Shown piece by piece: positions 1 to 8,319 of a stretch of DNA of 54,570 bases (positions are counted from its first letter, which is position 1; every line of letters begins with the position of its first letter). The position numbers and the translations under genes are program-made. The DNA comes from an uncultured Campylobacter sp. (GTDB taxonomy: Bacteria > Campylobacterota > Campylobacteria > Campylobacterales > Campylobacteraceae), in the NCBI RefSeq assembly GCF_937997535.1, contig NZ_CALKTT010000050.1:1-54570 (forward strand). Reading direction: 5' to 3'. Under the pieces are notes generated by a model that was not told where the DNA came from, did no database searches, and saw only the letters and a list, made by a program, of their open reading frames with translations.

Positions 1-232
1 TTTGGATGTGATCGCTTAGGGCGTTGTTTAGCACCGTAGGCATCGCGTCGCCCTCGAAGGGCTCTGTGCCCACGACCCTGCCGCCGATGGTTTTTACGTA
101 AAACGCGCCGAATTTATTCGCGCAAAGCCCCATCTGCTCGTCAAATATCGCCTGCGCCGCTGCACCTAATTGTTTTGCTTGCGCCGAAGCTGCCGCGAGC
201 GCGCCTAATTTTAAAAAGTCTCGTCTTTTCAT
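1..232 (-). CDS. Molybdopterin oxidoreductase (TMAO/DMSO reductase-like), N-terminus only
   Basis: This is the first 77 codons of a gene that runs off the left edge. The protein opens with MKRRDFLKLGALAAAS, a twin-arginine export signal (RRDFLK), so the mature enzyme should be folded and cofactor-loaded before export to the periplasm. The following stretch (CANKFGAFYVKTIGGRVVG, then EGDAMPTVLNNALSDHIQ) resembles the start of TorA/BisC-type molybdenum reductases, including the Campylobacter periplasmic TMAO/DMSO reductase. A GGAG ribosome site lies about 8 bases before the ATG. The molybdopterin domains lie outside the window, so substrate cannot be judged; another Tat-dependent oxidoreductase is possible. 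Confidence 0.65.
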   Translation of the reverse strand, partial: MKRRDFLKLGALAAASAQAKQLGAAAQAIFDEQMGLCANKFGAFYVKTIGGRVVGTEPFEGDAMPTVLNNALSDHIQ

Positions 233-434
233 GGTTTTTCTCCGTTAAATTTAAATTTTGATTGGTTGACTCGGTTTAAATTTAGCGGAATTTACGTGGT
301 TGAGTTTTGCATGGTTTGCCTTTTAATGTATTACGCGACCTCGCGTCTTAGCGGTGATTTTACGAAATTTAGGCTTAATTTGCCATTTATCTATAGGCGC
401 TGCGGTGAAATTAAATTTTTATACGCAGTTGCCG

Positions 435-797
435 CTAAAATAGCTTATCTATCAGCGCGTAGCCCCACAGCGCGGCGTTGAGAAATAGGCTCATCATCAC
501 GGCCGTGCTTGCGGTGTCTTTGGCGCCCTTGGCTAGCGGGTGGATTTTGCTCGTGGCAAGATCGACCGCACGCTCGACGGCGGAGTTTATGCACTCGGTT
601 GTGAGCGTAAAGACCGCGCCGAAGATCAAAAATAGATTTAGCACCGCGCCGAAATTCCAAAAAAATAGCGACAGCAGAAGCGGCACGAACACGCAAAGCT
701 CGAGTCTAAAGCTACGCTCGCTGCGCAGCATCTCGGCAAGACCCGCCATCGCGTAGCCCCAGTTGGCAAAAAATCGGTATTTGGGCTGATTGCGCAT
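435..797 (-). CDS. dgkA: Diacylglycerol kinase
   Basis: A 120-residue integral inner-membrane kinase that phosphorylates diacylglycerol to phosphatidate, recycling lipid released during envelope synthesis. The length is that of the bacterial DgkA family. The family signature is visible as TECINSAVERAVD (about residues 67-79), where acidic and Asn residues bind Mg-ATP, followed by AKGAKDTASTAV. Three hydrophobic segments are present, around residues 30-45, 50-66 and 97-118. The gene is divergent from exonuclease III, with 67 bases between the starts. About 200 gene-free bases separate it from the molybdoenzyme. Confidence 0.93.
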   Translation of the reverse strand: MRNQPKYRFFANWGYAMAGLAEMLRSERSFRLELCVFVPLLLSLFFWNFGAVLNLFLIFGAVFTLTTECINSAVERAVDLATSKIHPLAKGAKDTASTAVMMSLFLNAALWGYALIDKLF

Positions 798-827
798 AAT
801 TTTCCTTTAAATTTAGTCAAAATTTCG

Positions 828-833
828 TATAAT
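828..833 (+). promoter_or_regulatory. -10 box of the exonuclease III promoter
   Basis: A perfect TATAAT (in CGTATAATCAT) lies 31 bases before the chosen TTG start of the exonuclease gene, in the short gap to the divergent dgkA. There is no clear -35 box, only AT-rich runs upstream, which is usual for epsilonproteobacterial sigma-70 promoters. Confidence 0.55.
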
Positions 834-864
834 CATACCAAAATTTTTGCGCCAAAGGCTAAAT

Positions 865-1623
865 TTGAAACTGATTAGTTGGAATGTAAACGGACTGCGC
901 GCAGTGCTCGGCAAAGACGGTTTTGCGTGGCTTGCGGAGCAAAATCCCGATTTTTTGGGCTTGCAAGAGATCAAGGTGAGCGAAAAGGACGCTCCGAAAG
1001 GGCTTTACGAGCTCGGATTTTCTCAGATTGATCTAAATTCCGCCGCTCGCGCGGGATATTCGGGCGTGGCGAGCCTGGCTAAATTTAAAAGCGAGACGAG
1101 CAAGGCGCTGTTTTTCCCAGACGACGAGGGGCGCGTGCTGCAGCACCGCTTCGGCGATGTCGTGCTTTTTAATATCTACTTTCCCAACGGCCAAAAGGAC
1201 GAGGCGCGGCTAGCCTATAAGATGGAATTTTACGCAAAATTCCTAGCCTACGCGCGCAGCCTCGCGGAGCAGGGGCTCGGGGTGATATTTTGCGGCGACG
1301 TAAATACCGCGCACCGTGAGATCGATCTTGCAAATCCAAAAGCAAACTCCAAAACCTCGGGCTTTTTGCCGATCGAGCGGGCGTGGCTAGATGAGGTGGA
1401 GGCGGCGGGCTTCGTCGATACCTTCCGTGCCGTGCGCGGCGAGCTGCGGGACGCCTACTCGTGGTGGAGCTACCGCTTTAACGCGCGCGCAAAAAACGTA
1501 GGCTGGCGGATCGATTATTTTTTCATCTCGGCAAATTTGCGCTCGCGGCTAAAGGATGCTTTCATCCTAAGCGACGTGATGGGCAGCGACCACTGCCCCG
1601 TGGGCATCGAGATCGAAATTTAA
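865..1623 (+). CDS. xth: Exodeoxyribonuclease III (AP endonuclease)
   Basis: An endonuclease/exonuclease/phosphatase-fold enzyme that cuts 5' of abasic sites and trims 3' ends in base-excision repair. All family motifs are present: KLISWNVNGLRAV at the start, LGLQEIK (catalytic Glu), IYFPNGQ, FCGDVNTAHREIDL (Asp/Asn pair), and GSDHCPVGIEIE at the end (catalytic Asp-His). I chose the TTG at 865 rather than the in-frame TTG at 847 because homologues begin MKLISWNVNG and an AAAGG ribosome site sits 7-8 bases before 865. That gives 252 residues, normal for the family. Confidence 0.93.
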   Translation: MKLISWNVNGLRAVLGKDGFAWLAEQNPDFLGLQEIKVSEKDAPKGLYELGFSQIDLNSAARAGYSGVASLAKFKSETSKALFFPDDEGRVLQHRFGDVVLFNIYFPNGQKDEARLAYKMEFYAKFLAYARSLAEQGLGVIFCGDVNTAHREIDLANPKANSKTSGFLPIERAWLDEVEAAGFVDTFRAVRGELRDAYSWWSYRFNARAKNVGWRIDYFFISANLRSRLKDAFILSDVMGSDHCPVGIEIEI

Positions 1624-1744
1624 CCGGGGCAAATTTCGCGGCGCGAGCTTTGATCTTGCGCGGCTGGCGGATAAGGTGCGCATAGCGCGCGAGCTAATGC
1701 GCGGATTTAAAGAGGCGGTGCGTAAAAACTGCGCGATAAAATTT
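1622..1744 (+). other. Coding-like remnant between xth and fhs
   Basis: Beginning inside the xth stop codon, one frame stays open to a TAA at about 1744. It has gene-like composition and ends in a charged helix-like peptide (DLARLADKVRIARELMRGF, then KEAVRKN). I see no start codon or ribosome site and do not recognise it. It could be the worn 3' end of a lost gene or chance. Confidence 0.2.
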
Positions 1745-1762
1745 TAAATTTAAGGAGAGAAA

Positions 1763-3409
1763 ATGTTGAGCGATATCGAAATAGCAAATGCGGCGAGGCC
1801 GGATAAAATTTCAAACGTTGCGAAAAATTTGGGGCTTGGCGAGGATGAGATCGAGCTGTACGGCCACTACAAAGCCAAGCTAAACATCAAGCCGCGCTCG
1901 CGCGCTTCTAAGCTTATTTTAGTCACGGCGACCAATCCGACGCCGTTTGGCGAGGGCAAGACTACGACCTCCATCGGCCTAGCCGACGCGCTAAAGCGTC
2001 TGGGCAAAAGCGTTTGCCTTGCGCTACGCGAACCGTCGCTGGGACCGGTTTTTGGTATCAAAGGAGGGGCTGCTGGCGGCGGATATTCGCAGCTGGTGCC
2101 GATGGATGATCTAAATTTGCATTTTAACGGCGATTTTCACGCGATCACCTCTGCAAACAATCTCATTTCGGCGGTCATCGACAACTCGCTGTATCAAGAA
2201 AACCCGCTAAAGATTGATAAAATTTTATGGAAGCGCTGCATGGATATGAATGACCGCGCGCTGCGCCACATCACCGTTGGACAGGGCGGGCGCACCGACG
2301 GAGTAGAGCGCGAGGACGGCTTTAATATCACCGCAGCTAGCGAGATAATGGCGGTTCTGTGCCTCTCGAACGATCTTGCCGAGCTTAAGGAAAACATCGC
2401 AAACATCATGGTCGCCTACGATACGCAGGGAGAGCCGATATACGTGCGCGATCTGGGCTGCGCGGATGCCGTGGCGATCCTGCTAAAAGACGCGATGAAA
2501 CCAAATCTCATCCAGAGCCTTGAGCACACGCCCGCGCTCGTGCACGGAGGACCCTTCGCAAATATCGCGCACGGCTGCAACTCCATAATGGCGAGCAAGT
2601 TAGCTCTAAGTCTTGCCGATTACGCCGTGACGGAGGCGGGCTTCGGAAGCGAGCTCGGGGCTGAAAAATTTATCGACATCAAGTGTCGCCGCGCCAGCAT
2701 CGCTCCGGATGCCGCGGTGTTAGTCAGCACGATCCGCTCGCTTAAATACAACGGCGGCGCGGATAAAGAAAGTATCGCGAGCCCGGATCTTGCCGCGCTT
2801 CAAAAAGGCATCGTAAATTTGGGCGGGCATATTGAAATTTTACAAAATTTCGGGCTAAATCCGGTCGTGGCGCTTAATCGCTTCAGCTTTGATAGCGATG
2901 AGGAGATTGATTTCGTGCGCGATTACTGCAAGCAGCGCGGCGTGCAGATGGCGATTTGCGAAAATTTCGCCAAAGGCGGCGAGGGCGCGCTTGAGCTAGC
3001 CCGCCTCGTCATAGATGAGTGCGAGCGCGCTAAGGAGCTGAAGTTTGCCTACGAGCTTAGCGACGATACGGCGAGCAAGATCGAAAAGATCGCTACTAAA
3101 ATTTACGGCGCGAGCGAGGTCGTTTTCGAGCCCGAGGCGCAAAAGGCGCTGCAGCACATCAAGGCTTTGGGACTTGAGCGGCTAAACGTCTGCATCGCAA
3201 AGACGCAGTATAGCTTCAGCGACGATGCTAAGGCGCTCGGGCGAGCGCGCGGCTTTAAACTCAGCGTCAAAGATCTTCAAATTCGCACGGGAGCGGGCTT
3301 TATCGTAGCCGTCTGCGGCAAGATAATGCTTATGCCGGGGCTGCCGAAGGTTCCTAACGCACTAAATATGAAGATCACGAGCGATGGCGTTATAAGCGGG
3401 CTGGCGTGA
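1763..3409 (+). CDS. fhs: Formate--tetrahydrofolate ligase
   Basis: Catalyses ATP-dependent formation of 10-formyltetrahydrofolate from formate and tetrahydrofolate, feeding purine and formyl-Met synthesis. The 548-residue length matches the family. The ATP loop TNPTPFGEGKTTTSIGLADA is at about residues 56-75, followed by CLALREPSLGPVFGIKGGAAGGG and the conserved VHGGPFANIAHGCNS. An AGGAG ribosome site precedes the ATG by 6-7 bases. The last 306 bases are repeated, with mostly silent changes, at 9031-9331. The gene appears single, with a 139-base gap from xth. Confidence 0.95.
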   Translation: MLSDIEIANAARPDKISNVAKNLGLGEDEIELYGHYKAKLNIKPRSRASKLILVTATNPTPFGEGKTTTSIGLADALKRLGKSVCLALREPSLGPVFGIKGGAAGGGYSQLVPMDDLNLHFNGDFHAITSANNLISAVIDNSLYQENPLKIDKILWKRCMDMNDRALRHITVGQGGRTDGVEREDGFNITAASEIMAVLCLSNDLAELKENIANIMVAYDTQGEPIYVRDLGCADAVAILLKDAMKPNLIQSLEHTPALVHGGPFANIAHGCNSIMASKLALSLADYAVTEAGFGSELGAEKFIDIKCRRASIAPDAAVLVSTIRSLKYNGGADKESIASPDLAALQKGIVNLGGHIEILQNFGLNPVVALNRFSFDSDEEIDFVRDYCKQRGVQMAICENFAKGGEGALELARLVIDECERAKELKFAYELSDDTASKIEKIATKIYGASEVVFEPEAQKALQHIKALGLERLNVCIAKTQYSFSDDAKALGRARGFKLSVKDLQIRTGAGFIVAVCGKIMLMPGLPKVPNALNMKITSDGVISGLA

Positions 3410-3416
3410 AATTTTA

Positions 3417-3445
3417 TTTTCGGCGCCCAAAGCCAAAGCCGAAAA
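3417..3445 (+). terminator. Inverted repeat after fhs, possible terminator
   Basis: TTTTCGGC and GCCGAAAA form an 8-base-pair stem with a 13-base loop starting 8 bases after the fhs stop. A run of T precedes the stem, but no clear T-tract follows it. Termination on the plus strand is therefore plausible but not certain. Confidence 0.35.
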
Positions 3446-3794
3446 TTCCGCGCTTGGGCGGTAAAATTTAGCTACGAGCTTCAGCGGCGATAAATTTTCC
3501 CCTCAAGCTTCGGTAGCAATAAATCTTGCCTTCAAGCTGCGACGAGTTTATTGCGCCCCGGTTTTATTGCGTCATGGTTTTGCTATGCTTGGGTTTTATT
3601 GCGCTGGGTTTTAGCCGGTCGAGTTTTGATTGATCGGATTGGTCGGATTTCGGCGCGCTGAGCTCGTCCCGCGAAATTTCATTAAATTCTGCGCAAAATT
3701 TGCGCGGGTTTGCATTTGAAATTTTGCTCGCAAAATTCCGCGTAAAAACCGAGCGCAAGGTCTTAGACCGAGCCGTCCGCGAGCTTGCGAGCTT

Positions 3795-4430
3795 ATCGCG
3801 GTGAGATTAAAATTTCATGCCGCATAAGCTCGCCGTGAAATTCAAAATTTCACGCGGCTGCGCACAGTGTCATGTGTCGCTACGAAATTCTAAATTTCAT
3901 GTCGAGCGCACCGTGAAATTAATCCGTCGGTCGCGTAGCAGATCGCCGCACGAGCTAAAATTCGCGCTTGCGCCGCGACATACGCCGCCGTGAGTTAAAT
4001 TATGCGATAGGCGAGCTAAATTTTACGCTCGTACGATCAGTCATGTTGGCGGAGGTTTGCGGCGCCCAGATTAAATTTAACGCACCGCTGTGCAGCGCCT
4101 GCGGTGGGCGCGGATGTCTGATCTGCTCTGCTTGCAAAGGCGCAAGCGGCTATAACTGCGCGGTAACAGGATTAAATTTTACGAGCCGCTGCGTCGCGGC
4201 ATGAATTTTCGCGTCGTGTCGCTCGCTGCGACCAAATTTGTGCGATGATATGTCACCGTGCTTGTAAATTAAATTGTACTCCACGCACCCGTCGCCTGAT
4301 TGAAATTTGCGCGCCGCTACTTGTCATAAATTTAGATCGCTGCACGCTGCGCTATAGCTGTCGTAAAATTTTAAATTTCATGCTGTGCGTACGTACGAGC
4401 TAGCTGTGAAATTTAAAATTCTATGCAGGC
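3795..4430. repeat. Cluster of TGAAATT/AATTTCA palindromic units
   Basis: At least five related units occur: near 3800-3823 (GTGAGATTAAAATTTCATGC), 3832-3858 (a stem with GTGAAATT and AATTTCAC arms and a CAA centre, flanked by GCCG and CGGC), near 3880-3902 (ACGAAATTCTAAATTTCATG), near 4363-4384 (GTAAAATTTTAAATTTCATG), and near 4405-4428 (GTGAAATTTAAAATTCTATG). Orientation and centre vary. Nothing identifies a mobile element; they may be hairpin-type intergenic repeats. Confidence 0.45.
3968..4204 (+). pseudogene. Fragment of a DnaJ-type zinc-repeat gene
   Basis: This frame encodes a C-x2-C-GGRG ... C-x2-C-KGASGY segment (about 4088-4156). It closely mirrors the CANCGGRGRLIC / PDCKGTGGYS segment of the intact gene at 4833-7460. 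Sequence around it has no matching domain, no ribosome site, and sits amid palindromic repeats. It looks like a worn partial duplicate of the neighbouring zinc-repeat region rather than a working gene. Confidence 0.45.
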
Positions 4431-4733
4431 GTGAAATTTGATTCGCGTTACTCTGTGTCGTGCATCATCGCGAGCCAAATTATGCGCTGCTGCGGAATTA
4501 AAGTCTTGCATGCCCGCTGCTATCGCTCGGGCGCCGTATGCCTGGCGGCTCTGTTTTGCGATCCGTTCGCGCCGTATTTGTTGCAGCAGTTATGTAAGTC
4601 GCCGCGCCACAGTGCGAGATTTCGCATCGAGCTCTATTTTAGAGCTTTGATTTGCAGCGAGATTTTACGGCGCGCAATGGCGCTAAATTCCATCCTGCGT
4701 GAGATTTTGGAATTTTAAAATTCCCTTTCGCGG

Positions 4734-4739
4734 TATAAT
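4734..4739 (+). promoter_or_regulatory. -10 box for the zinc-repeat membrane protein
   Basis: TATAAT (in GCGGTATAATTGTATG) sits 94 bases before the chosen start. The leader between them contains a possible short frame from the ATG at about 4790, preceded by AAAGG, that would overlap the real start; whether it is translated is unknown. Confidence 0.45.
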
Positions 4740-4832
4740 TGTATGAAATGCAAAATTTGCAGGATTTCAATAAAGGAATTTTAAAATTTATGCGGCGCGG
4801 CTTTGTGGCGTGCCTGCAAGAAAGGAGCGATC

Positions 4833-7460
4833 ATGGACAAGCTGGATAAAGAGGAGCTTGCAGAGGCGTTTGTTGCTAGACTAAAAGCTTTAGCGCGTAG
4901 CGGTGGCGCCGATCTGCGCGAGCTTGATCGCGAGTTTTATGGATTTAGCGCGAGGCTTGGAGTGCGTTACGACTTTGCCGGCAAGCTTAGCGTCTCGCAG
5001 ATAAGCGGCGGCGAGCGAGCGCAGCTGCATTTCGCTGGCATCGAGCAGTTCGAAGCCCACGCGCGCGAGTGTCTGCATGCGGCAAGCACTGATGCGGAGC
5101 TAAGCGAGACCTTTATGCTACGCCTGCGTGCAGATCCCCAAAAAGCCGCTATGAATGCGGATCAGATCATAAAATTCCACGATTTTAAGCCCTTTAGCGT
5201 TCAGCTGCGTTGCGAGCATTGCGGCGGATCGGGCAGGAGACGCTGCAAAGCCTGCGAAGGCGCAGGCAAGACGCCGTGCGCTAACTGCGGCGGGCGCGGG
5301 CGCTTGATCTGTCCCGATTGCAAGGGCACCGGCGGATATAGCCGCGCGGCATTAAGCTCTACGGACGCTCATGCGCGCGGCCTTTCTGGAGGTGATTCTG
5401 CAGGCTCTGCGTCAAATTCTATGGGCTATCGCTTCATCCCCTGCGCTAACTGCGGCGGTAGCGGCTCGCGCATTTGTCCCGCTTGCGGCGGCGCAGGCAG
5501 ATTGCGCTGCGAAAAGTGTGGCGGTGCGGGCGATTTTCGCTGCGAGCACTGCGATGGGCGCGGGTATTTCACTCGCACCGGCAAAGTACCCGTTTATGCC
5601 CGCCCGAGCGTCAGCATAGGCGCTAGCTCGCAGGTTTTCGGGCGCGAGCTGCTGGAGTTTTTATGTAGCAAGGGCGTAGGTTTTGCGGCGCGCAGACTTT
5701 TGTTTCGTCTAAGCTCGCTGCGAGCGGTGCAGGGCGGCTGCGAAGCGGTATTTAGCGCGGAGGAGGAATTTTTGCGCTTGAGTTTTGCCGTCTGCGGCAA
5801 GGCTTACGATGCGGCGTGCTTCGGTGGCGCGACATTCGTAAGACCTAGCTTTTTTGACGAAATTTTTGCGTCGGAGCTTGCGGCGGCACGCAGCGCGCCC
5901 GCCAGGCTAGGGTGGGGCGATGCGCAAAGCCTTTTTGCGCTATTTCGCGCAAAGCCTGCACTGGATGTGGCGATGCGTCTAGCTAGTGCTAAGCTGCGCG
6001 GCGAGACGCTAAATATTGATCAGTTGCGCGGCGCGGATGGACATTTTAACTTTGCAAATTTTGCCCGCAGCGCGGCTGATCGCGACGCTTTGAGCCTTGC
6101 AAAAGACGCTTCGCGCAAAGAAAATCTCGAGGGCGGCGCGAGCGTAAAATTCGCGGGCACGAAATTTGCGGGCGCTTCGGCAAATTCTATGGGCGCGGAA
6201 GATAATCACTTGGGATCGCGCAGAGAGCAAGGCAGGTTTGCAGGCGGAGTAGGCGGCGGCATAAAATTTGCAGGGGCGGATCTTTCGGAAAGCGGAGAGA
6301 ATTCTGCCGGCGATTTTGATGCTAGGCAGCAAAGCAGCGAAGCTCGCGCGCAGAATGGACCTAATTTTGCCGGCTCGCAAGAGGGCTTAGGCGGCACTTC
6401 TGATCGCGCCGCGGAGGGTCTTTACGAATTACGCGGCGAGCGAGATTACCGAGATTTAAGTGTCTTGAATGCTCAAAATTCCACAAATTCCATAGACTCC
6501 GCCGCAATAAATTCCGAAAATCTAGCCGCTGCAAAATTTAAAAATCGCACGAATACGCAAGATCCTGCGTCAAATTCTAAAATTTCGCCCTTTGCACGAT
6601 TAAAGAAATTCTTTTTCCCACGTTCTTTGCGCGAGGATTGCGCGCAGAGTTTCGCCGCGGCGATTATGCGCGTTTGCGAGGGCTTTATTTCGCAGCAATG
6701 CGCTCGCGATTTGGGCGGAGCGATGGCTGGGGCGCTTGGCGTGCTAAGTCCGCGATATGACCGCGCGGTGTGGTGCATAGGCGGAGGCGCGCTCATCGCG
6801 GCGGCTGCGCTGGCGTGCGAGGGCTGCTTCGAGATGATCTTTGCGGAGCATTATTTTTGGGCACTTGCATGCGGTGCGGTAATCGCTGCTGTGGGGCTGT
6901 TAGGCGGAGGAGTGCTGTGGCTGGCAAGCGCAGTGCGGTGCGTCGTAAAAGCTCGTAAAATTCCGCGAGAGTATCGCTGCGGCAGAGGCGGCGCGGCGTT
7001 TGCTAGCTTTTGCAAAGCCATGCTCTGCGCCGTTTTAGCTAGCGCAATCTACGGAGGCGCGGCAAATACGGGCTATGTGCCGAAAACCGGCGCAGCAGGG
7101 CTACTGCAAGGATGGATGCCTACATTTTTTGAGGACGAAAATTCCACTTCCGCGAGTTATGGCGTAAATTCTGCAGACGAAAATTCTACGAGCGCAAGCT
7201 CTAGCGGCTCTGAAAGCCCTGCTTTAAATTCCGTTTCCGGGGCGACTAAGGATTCCGCTGCGATGCAAAAGGATAAAATTTTATATATCCAAAAAAGCAT
7301 CGGAGCCAAGCAGGATGGGATTTTTGGCGCACGCACGCTAAAAAAGGCGAGAGAGGTTTTGGATCAAAATCTAAGCGGCGTCGATGAAATTTACGAGGCG
7401 TTAAAAAGCAAAGAGAGGGCGAGAACAAATCCGAACTCTAGCGATCAAACTGTGCCTTAA
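4833..7460 (+). CDS. Membrane protein with DnaJ-type zinc repeats and a C-terminal peptidoglycan-binding-like motif
   Basis: I do not recognise this 875-residue protein as a named family. In order: an N-terminal region of about 120 residues; two arrays of CxxCxGxG repeats (about 126-170 and 202-247), like the zinc region of DnaJ but with no J domain; a globular region to about 410; a Ser/Asn/Gly-rich block (about 430-590) built on AAATTC/AAATTT words; hydrophobic segments near 645-705 and 725-748; a Ser/Asn linker; and a C-terminal IQKSIGAKQDGIFGARTL motif resembling PG_binding_1. The C-terminus is probably periplasmic and the zinc arrays cytoplasmic. I chose the ATG at 4833 because AAAGGAG precedes it by 6 bases; the frame opens earlier, at TTG 4803. 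It lies between the two fhs 3' ends. Confidence 0.8.
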   Translation: MDKLDKEELAEAFVARLKALARSGGADLRELDREFYGFSARLGVRYDFAGKLSVSQISGGERAQLHFAGIEQFEAHARECLHAASTDAELSETFMLRLRADPQKAAMNADQIIKFHDFKPFSVQLRCEHCGGSGRRRCKACEGAGKTPCANCGGRGRLICPDCKGTGGYSRAALSSTDAHARGLSGGDSAGSASNSMGYRFIPCANCGGSGSRICPACGGAGRLRCEKCGGAGDFRCEHCDGRGYFTRTGKVPVYARPSVSIGASSQVFGRELLEFLCSKGVGFAARRLLFRLSSLRAVQGGCEAVFSAEEEFLRLSFAVCGKAYDAACFGGATFVRPSFFDEIFASELAAARSAPARLGWGDAQSLFALFRAKPALDVAMRLASAKLRGETLNIDQLRGADGHFNFANFARSAADRDALSLAKDASRKENLEGGASVKFAGTKFAGASANSMGAEDNHLGSRREQGRFAGGVGGGIKFAGADLSESGENSAGDFDARQQSSEARAQNGPNFAGSQEGLGGTSDRAAEGLYELRGERDYRDLSVLNAQNSTNSIDSAAINSENLAAAKFKNRTNTQDPASNSKISPFARLKKFFFPRSLREDCAQSFAAAIMRVCEGFISQQCARDLGGAMAGALGVLSPRYDRAVWCIGGGALIAAAALACEGCFEMIFAEHYFWALACGAVIAAVGLLGGGVLWLASAVRCVVKARKIPREYRCGRGGAAFASFCKAMLCAVLASAIYGGAANTGYVPKTGAAGLLQGWMPTFFEDENSTSASYGVNSADENSTSASSSGSESPALNSVSGATKDSAAMQKDKILYIQKSIGAKQDGIFGARTLKKAREVLDQNLSGVDEIYEALKSKERARTNPNSSDQTVP
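6110..6600 (+). repeat. AAATTT/AAATTC-word low-complexity block inside a gene
   Basis: An in-frame stretch where AAATTC, AAATTT and AAAATT words recur every few tens of bases, giving Asn-Ser, Lys-Phe and Ala-Asn-Ser pairs in a Gly/Ser/Ala/Glu background. No domain is visible. It separates the globular zinc-repeat half from the membrane half. Confidence 0.5.
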
Positions 7461-7517
7461 CGATAAATCCGCGCCTTAGGCTTGACGGGCGATCTTAAAA
7501 AATCAAAAAGGACGAAA

Positions 7518-8150
7518 ATGAAAAATAAAATTTCAGTTCTAGCGCTTATCGCGGCGCTTTCCGCAAATTTCGCGCTAGCCGAAAATTTTGAAATCACCGC
7601 AGACGATATAAGCAGGGCTACAAAATCCTGCGATAAGGGCGATGTGAAGGCGTGCGGGGCCTTGGCACAGATTTATAATTACGGCTGGGGCGTGCCGCAA
7701 GATCTGCTAAAGGCTGCGCCGTTATACGTCAAAGCTTGCAAAGGCGGTGACGTGGAGTCGTGCGTAAATTTAGGCATTTTGTATCAAAGCGGAGAGGGGA
7801 TGCCGCGCGATGAGGCGAAGGCGGCGGAGCTGTTCGACAAAGCCTGCAATGACGGGCACGCGATAGGCTGCAGTAACGCAGGCTCTGCGTATATCAAAGG
7901 CAGAGGCGTGCGCAAAGACGCTATAAAGGGCGTAGGTTACTATGTGCGCGGTTGCGATATGGATATCGCGGACAGCTGGCTTGCGTGCTTAAATTTAGCG
8001 CGTCTTTACGAGGGCATAGATAATGTTAAAGCCGTAGAATACTACAAAAAGGCCTGCGAGCTGGGCGGCAAGGATAGATTTATGAGCTCGGTAGCGGAGC
8101 ATGAAAGGGCATGGCAAAGCTCATGCGAAAGCTACGAAAGGCTTAAATAG
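7518..8150 (+). CDS. Secreted Hcp-like Sel1-repeat protein
   Basis: A 210-residue protein with a cleavable signal (MKNKISVLALIAALSANFALA) followed by four to five Sel1-like helical repeats. Each has paired Cys eight positions apart (for example CDKGDVKAC, CKGGDVESC and CNDGHAIGC), as in the Helicobacter cysteine-rich (Hcp) family. The Cys pairs form disulfides across each helix pair in the periplasm. Family members bind proteins or peptidoglycan fragments, but no function is assured here. The start is the ATG at 7518, preceded by AAAAGGACG and giving a clean signal peptide; the frame opens further upstream at 7482. It lies 57 bases after the zinc-repeat gene in the same direction, possibly co-transcribed. 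Confidence 0.85.
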   Translation: MKNKISVLALIAALSANFALAENFEITADDISRATKSCDKGDVKACGALAQIYNYGWGVPQDLLKAAPLYVKACKGGDVESCVNLGILYQSGEGMPRDEAKAAELFDKACNDGHAIGCSNAGSAYIKGRGVRKDAIKGVGYYVRGCDMDIADSWLACLNLARLYEGIDNVKAVEYYKKACELGGKDRFMSSVAEHERAWQSSCESYERLK

Positions 8151-8319
8151 CCGCGCAAATCCATGCTTTGAAGCAGACCCCCGCGCTCGCCGTGGCTACA
8201 GAGTAAGAACCATAGCAGATTTCGCATAAATAGTGCAAATCTAAACATTAAGTATCCTGTGGGAGCGGAAATATAACGGCGCAAGTTCTTAGCGGGCTCG
8301 TATTTTAGGAGACAAAATC

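Larger units (their letters stand above)
3446..4732. other. Long gene-poor stretch with palindromes and a gene remnant
   Basis: Roughly 1.3 kb without a convincing intact gene. It is dominated by spaced GAAATTT/AAATTTC words, many as imperfect palindromes (3795-4430), and contains one decayed zinc-repeat fragment (about 4085-4160). Short open frames here are rich in Arg, Cys and Ser and lack ribosome sites. It lies inside the block bounded by the two fhs 3' ends. Confidence 0.6.

Noticed and set aside
3564..3758. 64-codon minus-strand frame after fhs
   Set aside because: Ser/Lys-rich, no ribosome site, arises from repeated GC/AAATTT words.
4431..4718. 95-codon frame before the zinc-repeat gene
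   Set aside because: Cys/Arg-rich translation with no domain or ribosome site, lying in a repeat-rich region.
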